64,000 nucleotides of DNA from Elysia chlorotica (lineage: Eukaryota; Mollusca; Gastropoda; Plakobranchidae). The translations under genes and the position numbers were made by a program. Of the stretch, positions 1 to 37,800 are shown in pieces; position 1 is the first letter of the stretch, and the number at the start of each line of letters is the position of its first letter. The notes beneath the pieces are model-generated. The model was given only the letters and a program-made list of their open reading frames with translations. It was not told the origin of the DNA and did no database searches. The DNA is taken from the NCBI GenBank assembly GCA_003991915.1, contig RQTK01000002.1, positions 60,595-124,594 of the forward strand. The letters are read 5' to 3'.

Positions 1-13950
<13,950 letters not shown>

Positions 13951-14806
13951 ACCTAAATTTAAAGCTTTAACTTGATGATTCCAGTTTCTAACACAGAATA
14001 GTAGGAAGTGTGATTTCGTCAAACGGGCTGTAACTTCTTTCGAGGGTTAGGTTCGATATGGGCGGTCTGTCGGCCTCCTAAACCGAAACCGAAACCGAAA
14101 CCTTAAGCTTTAACTTGATGATTCCAATGTCCAATACGGCATAATAGGGAATATGGTTCCACCACGAGTTATGTGACTTCTTTGGAAGACATGAATTCTG
14201 CTGCAAGTTTTAGATAGGCCATTAAGCAGAAGGAATAGGGAATGTGATTACACTCAATGTTTAAATCGATTTTTCCAATACCGTATGATGAGAATGTTTT
14301 TCACTCAAGGTTTGACTTGATGATGCCAATTTCTAATACAGTATACCAGGAAGTGTGATTTCACTAAAGGTTTAAATTGGTGATCCCAATTTATAATACA
14401 GTATACTATGGAATTTAATTTCACTAAAAGTTTAACTTGATGACTCCAGTACAGTAAATAGGGAATGTAATTTTATTAAAGGTTTAACTTGATGGTTCCA
14501 ATACACTATAATAGGCAATGTAATTTTGTCCAGACCTCTGTAACTTGTTTGAAAGACAAGAACGCTACTTTAGATTTTAGTAAGGTTATGAATTAATACC
14601 GTTTGCAGAGTTTGTTGACGAGTGAGGAGTGCTAAATTGTGCGACTTAGTCTAGTCTTTATTAAAATAGGACATAAAGAGCACAACATGAACTATACAAA
14701 ATGACGCCATCGCGTCCTTTGGTTGTTAAGCATGACTCATGTCTTCCAAAAAAAGTGGAAAAACTTTTGTGTGAAATCAGATACCCTTTGGTATATTATG
14801 TGTGTG

Positions 14807-14837
<31 letters not shown>

Positions 14838-17053
14838 TTTTTTTTTGCTGGATATTGAATTTAAAATATGAATGGCGTCTATTGGATTTGATATTAAAGT
14901 GTTTAATCACTGAGTTATTTTTTTCTTTTCCTTTCTTTCTTTTTTAGGGTGGGGGGTGTGAGTGCTGGGGATATGCAAGTGGGACAAGGGAAAGGGTTAG
15001 GAGAGATATTTGATTTAATGCTACAGGTATAATTAAACGGTTTGATGAGATATTGTATGTGATATCGTCAATAATAATTGAGAGTCTATTTTTAAGATTG
15101 ATGGTATGTTACTTGTGTTTATTATTGAACATGGGGTAAAGAAGTTGTTGTTTTTTTTTTTCACTAAAATTGTGTGGTTTTGAGTAGTGTTAACAAAAAG
15201 TTGCTGACAAAACCATAGCTTATCTTATTAAACAAATCATTTAGTGATAAATTAACTTTATACAACATGTATGTCGAATAAAACTCAAGGCTGGAAAAAT
15301 CTATGTGTGTCAAAATAGATTCAGACAGTATAAGGAGATAGGCAATTCATGATTATTTTATTTTATGCATTTCGTACCTTGTTTCTATCGATTGCTTTTG
15401 TACATATCAGTTAAAAGTGTTCATCATATTTTTATGATTTCATAACGTTTGAAATAAATGTAGTTATTATTTTTTTTAATCGAGAAGTGCAATATGCCAT
15501 CGCAAGATGTTTATGTAAAGACATTTGTACTATAATGTTTGATATTTTGAATGGGGAATACATTTGTTTATATTGATATGAACAATGAATAATGATTGAT
15601 GTCTTTTTTTTTATTGTTAAACGTTCGCAGAAATTAATTTGCTAAAATAGGAGATGTGAGAATCCCACAATCCATGTTTAACATGTAAAACCAATTGATC
15701 TACAAAAAAAATATAACTTTAGTGAGAAAAGTTTGAATATAAAATGATCAACCAAAATTAATGGTCTTAATATTTGACAAAATAAGAGCATGTGTCGAGA
15801 ACATGTTTGTGTGTTTTTTGCCTGATTTTGTCTTCACATTTTTTGACAGGTCACATGTATTAATAATGAGTGTCTTCCTTTAAATGTGATCAATAGCAAA
15901 TAAATTGTTGGGTTTTTTTTTTTTGTTTTTTTTTTGTTTTGTTGTTGCTGTGTTTTGTTTTGTTGTGTTGAGGGGGGGGGGGTTGAGGTTTGTCCTCGTT
16001 AAATGTATGTGGAATTAAGATTTGATTATAAATTGCCACATAAAAAATAGACCACGAAACCATAAAACGGGACCATTGAAAGTTTTACGCACATCCAGAC
16101 CAGCTGTGCTTATTTTTCTAAAGGTTATTCTCTTTTGCATGCTTGGGTATCACACGATGAGGGTGACAAAGAAAGTTCCAATTAATTATTCAAGCCTATA
16201 ATTATGTGCAAGGAGCAATGAGATCAAATATATTATTGTATTGACATCAGTGGAAACGCATTGTATATAGGCCTATATGTATTCACCAACAGCTAAACTT
16301 TTTACAAACCATCTCACTGCAAATGTTTATTTTCATATATCTATAAAACATACATTTTTATATTAACTTTTGTCATAGATCTTGACCGGTGTGACATCAG
16401 CAAAAACGCATCGACGTAATCACTGCATTGCCTTTTCGTGCAGGCTTTCCTGTTTATGATTTTTTACTGCTACTATTTTAAGATATTTTGCTACCTATCT
16501 AAATTCTTACCAAGCTGTGTCCATCTACTGCAAAATGTAGCCCCTGTTAAACTGATCTCCTAATCATCGCATTAAGATAAATAACTTTGAGTATAGTTAT
16601 GCGCACGTACTACATCAACACGATGTGAAAACTGTTATTATCCATCGTCTTTAAATAGAGATAGCACCTAAATCTGTATTCCATCTATACAACTGGTATT
16701 TGTACAATGTTTCCTCTTTCTTGGCTTTCAGAGTTGGCGTTTTACTGTACGCGCTTGCTTAATTTTAATAATTTTATAGGCGATGAAAACTTTCTTACAA
16801 AAGGTATAGTGCTCACTTGAAGCATTATTACACATTATTCGAGGCAACATTTAATTTTTCTCCTATTTTGTTATTGTCTTTTAGCATACAAACTTTGGTC
16901 ATGTCATACTAAATTTGTTTCGTGTTATTGTTTGTTTTGGTTTGTTTTTTCCTTTGACTCTGCAATTCAAATCATTTGCATTAAACGTATTTTTTCAGTG
17001 CTAACATGGATGTCTGCGTTCAATGTTTCTGACTATTTTATACAAACATGACT
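13951..17053 (+). other. DAAM: DAAM 3' UTR and downstream intergenic sequence
   Basis: No exon recognised. AATAAA-type signals occur at about 15277 and 15453, so the 3' UTR may run to about 15.3-15.5 kb. Simple tracts: TG then T (14803-14846), T/G-rich at 15910-15985. From about 16000 on it is AT-rich sequence without visible features. Confidence 0.5.
13970..14530 (+). repeat. 58-65 bp minisatellite in the DAAM 3' UTR
   Basis: About eight degenerate units reading like TTTAACTTGATGATTCCAAT, then TCTAATACAGTATA, AGGAATGTGATTTCACTAAAGG. They begin 20 bp after the DAAM stop. Units vary by substitution and small indels, so the array is not recent. Confidence 0.8.
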
Positions 17054-18284
<1,231 letters not shown>

Positions 18285-18302
<18 letters not shown>

Positions 18303-18312
18303 GTAGTAGTAA

Positions 18313-18360
<48 letters not shown>

Positions 18361-19014
18361 CAGCAGNNNNNNNNNNNNNNNNNNNNNNNNNNNNNNNNNN
18401 NNNNNNNNNNNNNNNNNNNNNNNNNNNNNNNNNNNNNNNNNNNNNNNNNNNNNNNNNNNNNNNNNNNNNNNNNNNNNNNNNNNNNNNNNNNNNNNNNNNN
18501 NNNNNNNNNNNNNNNNNNNNNNNNNNNNNNNNNNNNNNNNNNNNNNNNNNNNNNNNNNNNNNNNNNNNNNNNNNNNNNNNNNNNNNNNNNNNNNNNNNNN
18601 NNNNNNNNNNNNNNNNNNNNNNNNNNNNNNNNNNNNNNNNNNNNNNNNNNNNNNNNNNNNNNNNNNNNNNNNNNNNNNNNNNNNNNNNNNNNNNNNNNNN
18701 NNNNNNNNNNNNNNNNNNNNNNNNNNNNNNNNNNNNNNNNNNNNNNNNNNNNNNNNNNNNNNNNNNNNNNNNNNNNNNNNNNNNNNNNNNNNNNNNNNNN
18801 NNNNNNNNNNNNNNNNNNNNNNNNNNNNNNNNNNNNNNNNNNNNNNNNNNNNNNNNNNNNNNNNNNNNNNNNNNNNNNNNNATCATCATCATCACCATCA
18901 TCACCATCATCATCATCATCAATCATCATCATCATATCATCATCATCATCATATCATCATCAGCAGCAGCAGCATCATCAGCACCATCATGCATCATCAT
19001 CATCATCATCATCA

Positions 19015-19079
<65 letters not shown>

Positions 19080-19103
19080 GATGATGATGATGATGATGAT
19101 GAT
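18285..19103 (+). repeat. Triplet-repeat block with a 515-bp assembly gap
   Basis: TAG/CAG run to 18366, N from 18367 to 18881, then ATC (18882-19016), TTA (19017-19078) and GAT (19079-19103). Open frames crossing it, including those with X residues, are not genes. Confidence 0.96.
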
Positions 19104-19114
19104 ATGTGTGACAG

Positions 19115-19195
19115 CACTGAAAAAATTGTTAGTCTTGGAGTCCGTCAACAATATAGCCAATACAATGGACGTTAAGCAACAAATAAGCAACACGC
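19115..19195 (+). mobile_element. SINE 3' fragment
   Basis: Only the end of the shared SINE remains: GTTAGTCTTGGAGTCCGTCA, CAATATAGCC and ATGGACGTTAAGCAAC. It abuts the triplet block. Confidence 0.65.
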
Positions 19196-19816
19196 ATCTG
19201 TTCTGACAGTAGCTTGGAGTCCAGTTTTCACGCCAAGGTAATGGGAAACAACGTGACGTTGTTCGGTAGAAAGTTAGTTGGTCTCAGCCTAGTAAAGGAG
19301 TATCTCTATGATTGGCGCTAGAACAAGTCTGTGTTTATAATGGAAGTGGAGGCGAAAGCCAATAATTGGAGTTTCTCTTCTTATTCAAGGGGAGGTGAGA
19401 AAGAATGAAGAGAGGCGGAAATCGGATGAAGTTAGTTCGATAATTAAATGGGAATTAAGATAGGTAAATTAATTTAGATGAAATGCAACAATTTTATTTG
19501 ACAGTTCCCGTCGAGATTATTTTTATATCACTCTAGTTTTTGTGATACACAGTGATATAATTATTATAATGTGTTGAGAGAATCTACTTGTGTTGTGAAA
19601 TGGTGAACAATTTGTAAGCTACCGCAACGTTGTACTTACGATCCGTTCTTGCAAAGAGATAAGCAGGAATTAGAGACGGCTTGATTTAGAAAGGATCACA
19701 CTTAGGTTTGGGTGCGCTTCATGGAATCTAGCCAATAAGTTTACAGAAAATCCCGTTCTTTTTGCTTCGTATGTGTAGATAGATGTGTGGTGCTTTCGTA
19801 GGCCTACTTTTGAGCA

Positions 19817-29510
<9,694 letters not shown>

Positions 29511-29529
29511 GAGGATTAATTGAGCATGA

Positions 29530-29702
29530 TTGTGTAGGTTGCGTTTCCTACTGGTTGGGTCGGTGTCAGTATAATGTGACCGGCTGAGACAGGAGTCATG
29601 GTATCCCCACCCTGTCTCATGTGTGGCAGCACATACAATTGTCAGACGTCCGTCTTGGGGCCTGTCCACAATATAGCCTATATAGTGCTGATGTTGGACG
29701 TT
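29530..29702 (+). mobile_element. SINE body and tail in the arginase 3' region
   Basis: TGGTTGGGTCGGTGTCAGTA, GGCTGAGACAGGAGTCATGG, CACAATATAGCCTATATAGT and GCTGATGTTGGACGTT, 20 bp after the stop. Truncated at 5' (no head) and cut at 3' by an 8-N gap (29703-29710). Confidence 0.85.
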
Positions 29703-29710
29703 NNNNNNNN

Positions 29711-29776
<66 letters not shown>
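29711..29776 (+). repeat. (CT)n microsatellite after an 8-N gap
   Basis: About 32 CT units following N at 29703-29710, in the likely arginase 3' UTR. Confidence 0.95.
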
Positions 29777-29779
<3 letters not shown>

Positions 29780-32700
29780 CTTTTCTCCTCTTCTCTCTTT
29801 AGATTTCAAGTCAATGTTTAATATTGTCGATTTGTATAATGTGATTTCCATCATACCCCATCTTTGTAATCATCAAGTGCCGTAAAAAAATAGCTTTAAT
29901 TCCGTTTTTTTCGTAGTCATGCAACCGAAAATCGTTAGTTGAATAGCATTTCTACATCAGTAAAAAATGACATCTTTGAAAGAGCAAATTGGACGGTGAG
30001 ATAGGAGTGTGCTCTTAATAATAATTATTACTGTTTACAAAACTTATTTTCAGTTATCAATATCCTTTTTTGTTAATAAACAGGCGAAGGATTGTGATCT
30101 TTTGTCGCCTGCTGATAATTTATTATCTTGATTGTTTGATAAGCTAAAACAATGATTACATCGTTGCTGATTATTACAAAAATAAAATTCAAAGTGGAAA
30201 TTCCATAATAATTATTATGTATCCGAGTCAATATTATTTTATTAGAGGAGTGATTTATCCGGATGTTGTAAGTTAGGTTGGTTCTGTGATATTTATATGG
30301 ATTTAGTATGTAGCTCCATGGTCTTTTGGTATCTCATTTAAGTTATCTATTACCAAAGCTTAACACATTTACACAACTGATAACTCTTTTAAATATATCC
30401 TTCCACTTTTAAGATTCCATTCCTTTTTAGTGGGGAAATGCGAATAAAAAAGTTCAATACACCATGAATATTTGGCAAAACGGAACCCACAATCAGTCAT
30501 CATTCTACTGTCTAAAGAGAAGATAATTATCTAATAATGTACCGACAGGTAAGTTACAACGTGTTAATAGTACTGAATTGTATTATGCGATATTAAAGAA
30601 ATACGTTAGTTCCGCTTTTACATAAAGAGGTCGATAATTTTTTTCTGAGCCGGGGAGAGAAAAACGGCATATCAAGACTTGAATATCCTCATAAACAATT
30701 ATAGTAAGGTAATCAAGAAAATATAATAAGCGTTTGACTACGGATGTTTTATCGTTATTTACTGTCCAACGTCGTCGCTATATTTCTCGCTAGAACTGTT
30801 TTGTTCCACCTCCTTATTTGTAATAGAGATGGAAAAAAAGCAGTACTGAAGTTACGTATATTATGGTGAACGGGCCCCAAAACTTACGTTTGAATATTGT
30901 CCCACAGAGATCGTGTGGGAATACCACTTCTGTTTCAGTCGGTCACATACATATTGTAATACTTACACCGATCTAACCAATAGGAGACGAAATTGGACAA
31001 ATAAATTTGTGACCGATCTGGGTTTCGAACCGAGACCTCCGGATCAGAAGATCAGCGCTCTACCATTTGAGCCAGTTCACCCCCGTTTGGGCCAATATGG
31101 CATCAGATTGATTTTTTAAAGTACATAAGTATTCTTATAAAAAAAAAAACCTATGCGAAACAGTTTGCTTTTTTTTTAAGACATCCTTGAGAGTTTCACA
31201 TACATGGTTATTTTTTATAATTCAATAATATTCAATTTTAAATTGGAGATAACCAACTTTGAAGTTTTATCTTTTTTTTTAATCATTCTATCTTTTACTA
31301 TTCCATAGTTGAAGAGTATGTAGATCAGGAAAAAAAACAATTCAATTTTTTGGTATAATGCTTCAGAAACGGATAAATTTTGATTTGCTTTAGAAATATT
31401 TAATCGATCCTTTACCACTTAGACTGGCTCCTACTATTCCTAGTAAATGGGTTTTACATATAGCTTTTGAACCGGAAAAGAAATACCTTAAAATTCTAAG
31501 TGTGCCTAAATACATGTAATTTCACACCATTTGACCTGCGTTTTACGTATATCCAATATGTTTTCAGACACACAGACACATACTAAGTCAAGCTATTTCA
31601 ACAAATCTAACGCCTGCAAAATTTACATGCCTGATATTAAACCACATGCATGCACTATTTGCAACAAGATAAAAAAAAATCAAGTCATGTTTTATTTTTT
31701 TTATTTTGTTTTTAATTTCCTGAGGTATAAAGAGTAGAGTAACTGGTAAGACAACAGGTTTAAATAACTAATAAGGCTTTAAAAGTCAACATTAAATTTT
31801 AAAAATCTAGTTTCTACAAGTTACACTAATAAAAGTGTATATCCATTTTTAATTTTTTTTTCAACGTACCATTTGCCCTTGTCTTCTCAATTCCCCATTT
31901 AAAAGTTTTAATCCATCAGTTTCACAGTGGCAATATCAGAATATTCAAAATAGGATAAGGCAAAAACCTTTTCATTATTTTTTCTGGAATTTCTTCACAA
32001 ACAAGTTGGGGCCTGGACAAGCGCTACCTATCTCTTGTTTTATGAATAATCATTCAAGTCATAAAACATTGGAGAGTAAATCTAGAAACATCTAAATAAA
32101 GTTCAGTATCATATTCTTAGTCGTAAACTAGCATCAGTATCAACATTTTGTAACATAAAAATAGAAAAATTATCATTGTTTTACTCAAAAATAGTTGGGG
32201 GGTTTTCCTGAGATAGAGTTATACAAAAAATCAGTTAAACAAGTGTATGACAAAAAGAAAAGGTTTGAATATAAAAATACAACATAAAAAAAAGAGTAGC
32301 ATTGGCACAAATGTGTGTATTACTCCTTCAGTGATTCAAATTCATCAGTAATATATGTAGAGTAAAGAGAGAAAACATGTTAGCTTTGTTTTGGATTTTT
32401 TTTTAAACTAAGAATAGGCTTAATCAAACTCAAACAATGCCATATCCATTTATATATTTTTTTTAATACTTCTTTTTTTTAAGAATGTCCATTTTCCTCA
32501 AACAATGGGGAGAAAACCTGGGAACACCTGAGTTTGTTTTTTCATTCCTATTCTTGTTTTTTTTCTTCATCAGAAATAGAACGAGAGGCAAAATTTGGAA
32601 AGGCATGTTGATGTTCACAGAAATAGTTTGAAATGTTGGCGGTAAATGTATTAAAAACATGTAGAACAAGACGTAAAGGCATGATAATCAGATAAGCGTA

Positions 32701-34746
32701 TTTCTTTAAAAAATCTTTTCTTAAAAGATATGTTTTATATCATTAACAGAAAACAATTACTGAATTAGGGTGAGTTGATGTATTATATCTACTGTGAAAA
32801 GTAATCTCGGTATTGAAATGCAACCACACACAGTATTTTGTTCAGATTATTTTAACATACAAGAAATGTATAAAAAATCATGTACCGGGTAGTTTTAACT
32901 GTACCTGTGAGTGTAAAAAATTATTTTAAAATCCAACGCTTGTTATCAGTATATAAGATGCAAAGGTGATTATCTTTATCTAAAACAGGCAATTAAAATG
33001 AAAGTAACACATAAATATGTCAAAAACATATCTTTTTTACTTTCCTTATTTCACTTTACTAAGAAACATGTAAATTTGTGGCTTTATAACTGTCAAGAAG
33101 ACCAAGAGTAGTAAAAACATCACTATCAGCAATTAAAATATCTAAAAGGCTGAGTTTTAAACATGTAAATACTTACGATCACTAGGGTTTCTATCAAACA
33201 CATAACATCAACAACTGTATAGGGAAACAATATAAAAATACCAATAGCCAAGCAGAAAATTAAAATTTTGAATTTGTGGTTTCAGTCTTGAAAACTTTAA
33301 AAAATGTCATCATGAAAGAAAAAGATATCTTGAAGAAGAAAATAGAAATTTTCGTTAACATCAATGTCTCAATTTTTTCCCTCTTGAATGAAATGAATTA
33401 TTTTATAGAAAACTTCATTTCAACCAACTAAAATTGGCATAAAAGTCTAAACTATCTTCTTCCTTTGTCTACTAATTCTCTTCAATTGTTTCACAATGTA
33501 CACACATCTAATCTAGGCAAAAGGATAAATAAAAATAATGGATACAAAAAAAATTCAATCTCATCACATAATGTAAACAATAATTCAATTTTCACAATGG
33601 AGTTTCAGTATCTTGCTAAGTCAATGTGAATCAAGGTTGGTGCACTCAGAACATCCATAAAATGACATTGCTTTAGTGCATTTCACCATTCCATTTCATA
33701 TAGAGGTACCATCCCATGAAATACATCAAGTTGTCAAAACTGAAAAGAAAAACAGAAGGGGGGAAGATATAGAAATAGAAAAGATCACTAGATAGTAGAT
33801 TGGAAATTTTAAAGTCTTGGAATAATTTACTTCAAAAAAGAAGTTCAAATAAAAAATTCCTTTTGTATAAGGCCTGTATTTTCAACAAACATGTCATTTC
33901 CTCTGTCAGTGGAAATTCATAATGATAAGGAAAATTTGACAATTTAAACTAAATAAAAACGTATTTTTAGCTTCTATATTGTAAAAGCTAGGCTCAAGAT
34001 AGGTTTCATTTTAACATTTTTTAATCATTCTACGTAATCCTGAATTTTAAAAATCTCATTTTGTAGCACACACACATAACATGTATAAGGTGTATATTTC
34101 CTGTCCTTATATTTTTCATACATCTGAAAAGTAAACCAAGCTATCTTGCCACCTCTCCCCTACACCCTACACCCCCCTCCCCCCCTCCTATAACGTTTCT
34201 TGCCTTTGCCTAAGTGACAAAAATGTTCAAAAATACTATTTTAAAGCAGGTCCTTAGATTTTAATATCAAAAGCAGGTTCGTATCGGAGTTTTAGAAGTT
34301 AAAAAAGAGAAACAATTATATTTTACAGAGAAAACCAGCTCTTACTTAGAAAAACGACTTTTGGTGCAAAGACACTTGTTACATGGAAATTAGCATAACT
34401 TTTTCTTCAATTTTGGTGCTTTGTGAAAATCTTTAAAAAATGTCCAATTATATTGTTTCATCACTGAGTTTAAGTGTTACATTGTTTTAACAACATTAAT
34501 TGCCTTCCTTGATTTCTTTTGGCTTGTAGAAAAAAAAATCATTTAACTCAAATTGCTACATAGTCTTTAGGTACAGATGGGTTGGGTTTTTTTAAGCATT
34601 AGATACATGTACTTGATTAATAAGAGAAAGAATTGTACAAATGTACAATTATACTTTGGATATTATTATAAACCTATTAAAATGTATCCATATACATAGC
34701 TTACTAAAGAAACAGCATTGGTAGGAAGGCATAAATGGATCAGGTT
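29777..34746. other. Convergent intergenic region between arginase and SELENOW
   Basis: Arginase ends from the left and selenoprotein W from the right (its 3' UTR begins at 34746 on the minus strand). Very AT-rich. Only one SINE (30755-31095) recognised; no exon found. A SECIS element should lie in the right part but was not identified by eye. Confidence 0.5.
30755..31095 (-). mobile_element. tRNA-derived SINE, minus strand
   Basis: Minus-strand head 31088-31010 with GGCTCAAATGGTAGAGCGCT and B box CGGTTCGAAACCC. Tail words GACGTTGGACAGTAAATAAC at about 30775-30755. The A and B boxes are well kept. Confidence 0.75.
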
Positions 34747-34818
34747 TTACATCGCAGCTTTAATGGCTGCCACAACTTTCTCCATTTTAGCCTTGTTGTT
34801 CACAAACCCATCTCCATT
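34747..34818 (-). CDS. SELENOW: SELENOW exon 5 (C-terminus)
   Basis: Acceptor ttttcttccag. Encodes NGDGFVNNKAKMEKVVAAIK AAM and stop TAA at 34749-34747. Family members end with VAAIKAA in the same place. Confidence 0.95.
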   Translation of the reverse strand, partial: NGDGFVNNKAKMEKVVAAIKAAM

Positions 34819-37800
34819 CTGGAAGAAAAAAAAAGAAGTAAGGTTATTTTAATTTGACAAAATAGGGAAAAATTAGATAAAGGAAAATATCCAGCTGTTA
34901 ATGCTATGAGGATATATATATAATAAAAAAAATAATTAAAAAACAATACATATGTATGCCAAAGTTTGCAATACCATTTATTCCAACTTTTGCCACCTAT
35001 TTCTCATTTGTATTTCATAATTTGCACTTGTTATTGTGATAAAAATTGTTTGTTTACCATTCTGTATATCTTCACATTGTGAAACTTACTAAGATGATAT
35101 AGGAATGATAATGAAGAAATGACATTAAATACTTTTACGACATAACAAAAATGTATTGATAATATGAATGACAAAAATCATTGAAAATCATTTTTCTTTT
35201 AATTGAAAGTACAATACAAGCTAAAGTTTATACCACACAGATTTGGCTATCCCTAGTATGGGCGCTCCAATTTTACTGCTTTTGTATAAATTTATTCTCT
35301 GACTAATGCTTGCCTTTATTATGAATACCAGGATAGATACCAAAGATATCAGAGATGATAAAAGAGTCGATGAGAACTTTCTGGGTATAAATCCAACCAA
35401 CTTACCAGCTTGGAGTGAATCATTTTTCCTCCTACGATCTGCACTTCAAACTTCCCAGATGAAGTCGGAGTCCCTTCACCTGTCTATAGGATAGAAAACA
35501 AAGTTTTATGTTTATTTTATAATTTAAAAAATCTTGAAGAAAAGCTGGGGCTAGTGTAATATGAAAACAAAGAGAGAACTTTTAACTTTATGGGCTGTTT
35601 AGCACATTCCATGGTAGTAAAAGTATAAAAACAATATTTAAAAATGAAATCTCATAATAATAACAACTAGAAATGATGGTCTTTGTTTTCCACACCTAAT
35701 CTGAAAATTTTTTTATAGAGATACCACAAATACATGCATTACTGTTTGGATTAATTCAAAATAATAGGCAAATTATGACTGCTTCTTACTTCGGTTTTAT
35801 GATAAACATGTTCTTGCTTTTGTGTTAGTGAGATATCTATTCAGATATTTTAAAGGTTTTAAAGAAGATAAAAGTCATAACCAAATCTCTTTCACAGACA
35901 TATTCTATGCCCTGTGTGTTTAAGAAAGATAAAGAAATGCAAGCGTCTAAGTACAAATACAATATTCTATAGTAGCATCTTCGGGAGCATGAACGAACAA
36001 TTTCTAGGGGGTTTTTTTGGGTGGCTTTATTTTTATAGTAATGAAAAGTTTTGTAAAGGATAACAGAGAACATTTCTTACCACATCTATCTCACCGGGGG
36101 AGAACAGATCAAGCAATTCCTCTCGGAATGCTTCATACTGGAGACAAACAAAACATGAAAATAAAATTGCATTAGAATTAGTTGTTTTTTTAAACATAAC
36201 ACAAAAAAATACAACTCATCTACCTTCTAGTCTTTTAATATGTATGTTTCAAAAGCTCAATGAATAAACTGAGTTTTTAAAAAATCATAATTTTTTTCGT
36301 TCTTAACATGACTCAGCTGTGCAAAAGTCCTGAGCATTAAGTATTTCATGTGTGTTCAACTTGATTATAAGAGATTACAATCAGCAGAGATAAGGAGAAA
36401 GATATACCTCTATTGGGTACCAAACTAAATACTAAATCTAGTTCACAATTACGTTTTATTTTTGTCATGCAATCTGTAGAAAAACGTAATGTTTGATTTT
36501 AGTTTCACAACCTCTGGGTTTGCAGAAGAATCTAATATTAGGCATTACATAAGGTATGAAAAGCAAATTTCCTGAGCACTACTGTACGAAAAGACATCTG
36601 GTGCCCTTTCATTGCAAACAACAGTTCTGAGGGAATTGACGACAGACTTAAACATAGGTATGAGAGGAGAAATGCTAGGTTTTAACGGGGTTGTTTGAGT
36701 GAGAATGTTACATCTTTGATAATTTCTAAACTTGATTACTGTAACGTATTACTGGCATCTCTCCCAAGGACACTATTAATCGCCTACACAACACGTGGTT
36801 TAAAGTAAAGCAGCAAGGCTTAATATGAGAAAGAAAAAACATGAGCACATTGGCTTTATTTTACACCTTCTACATGGGCTGCCTGTTAACAAACACATAC
36901 TTCATAAATTGCAATAAATGCCTCAATTAGATGGCACTCAGGTATCTTTCTGACTATCTAAAGATATATACATACCTTCTAGGGAGCTTAGATCTTTAGC
37001 TGATAAAACCATTCTAATTGTTTAACATATGCTAAAATTCTACCTGTTTGATTATTGTAATTGAACCTGTGAATGTTGAAAATAGCTCTTAAATGATTCT
37101 TTGTGGCTTTTGAATGCCATATTGTACTGTGAGCATTTAATTAATGGCTATGTTGTTGAGAAGAGCACTACGTATAAATGCTTTATGGAAGTGCGCTATA
37201 AAAATGCAATTTTTTTTTTCTGACAAGTCTCACTAATAGTATACTACTTTTAACTACTTATAACTTCGGTCCACCTGTTTCAATGAAATTTCTGAGACAT
37301 GTGAAAATAGAACACAGGTGAAACTTAAAATTGTGGAAAAACACACAAATTTTAATTATCTTTAAAAGTCACTAAATTTTCCTTTTCAATTTACCTTTGG
37401 CTTGTACCCTCAGGCACCGCTGAGGACGATAAAGAAAGAAAAGATTGATTTATCTAAGATGTAAAAACTCTTTAAAACAAACTAAATTACTAAATCATAG
37501 GTGCTTAGACAAGGGAAACAAATATTTTTAAAAAATTCAGGTTTAATCAAATGATCATTCGAATAAAAGGTGAATCGGTATTTAATGTTTAGGTAAATTA
37601 TGCCAAACTGTATTAAACTTTGATGTATTTATTAAGTTTTAACCATTTTTAACTTCATCTGCAATTGGCAATTGTTAATCTTGATTATTAAGGTAAGATT
37701 CATTTCCAAAATATGTAAAAGGCCTGAAGATTTTCCGCCTGCCCTTTTCTTTACTTCATAATTATTACGACAAAGGTTATTCTAGACATAAATTCACATT

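Noticed and set aside
33894-33920. Minus-strand hairpin ATGA-ATTTCC...GGAAAT-GA as SECIS
   Set aside because: Only 6 bp of stem and a 9-nt loop with no AA; far too short for a SECIS core.
34117-34155. Minus-strand hairpin with ATGA and TATAAGG/CCTTATA as SECIS
   Set aside because: The 3' side lacks the GA needed for the non-Watson-Crick quartet.
37410-37412. TGA read as a nonsense mutation, SELENOW as pseudogene
   Set aside because: The TGA sits at the family's Sec position in a CGAU motif, all other codons and splice sites are intact, so selenocysteine is the better reading.
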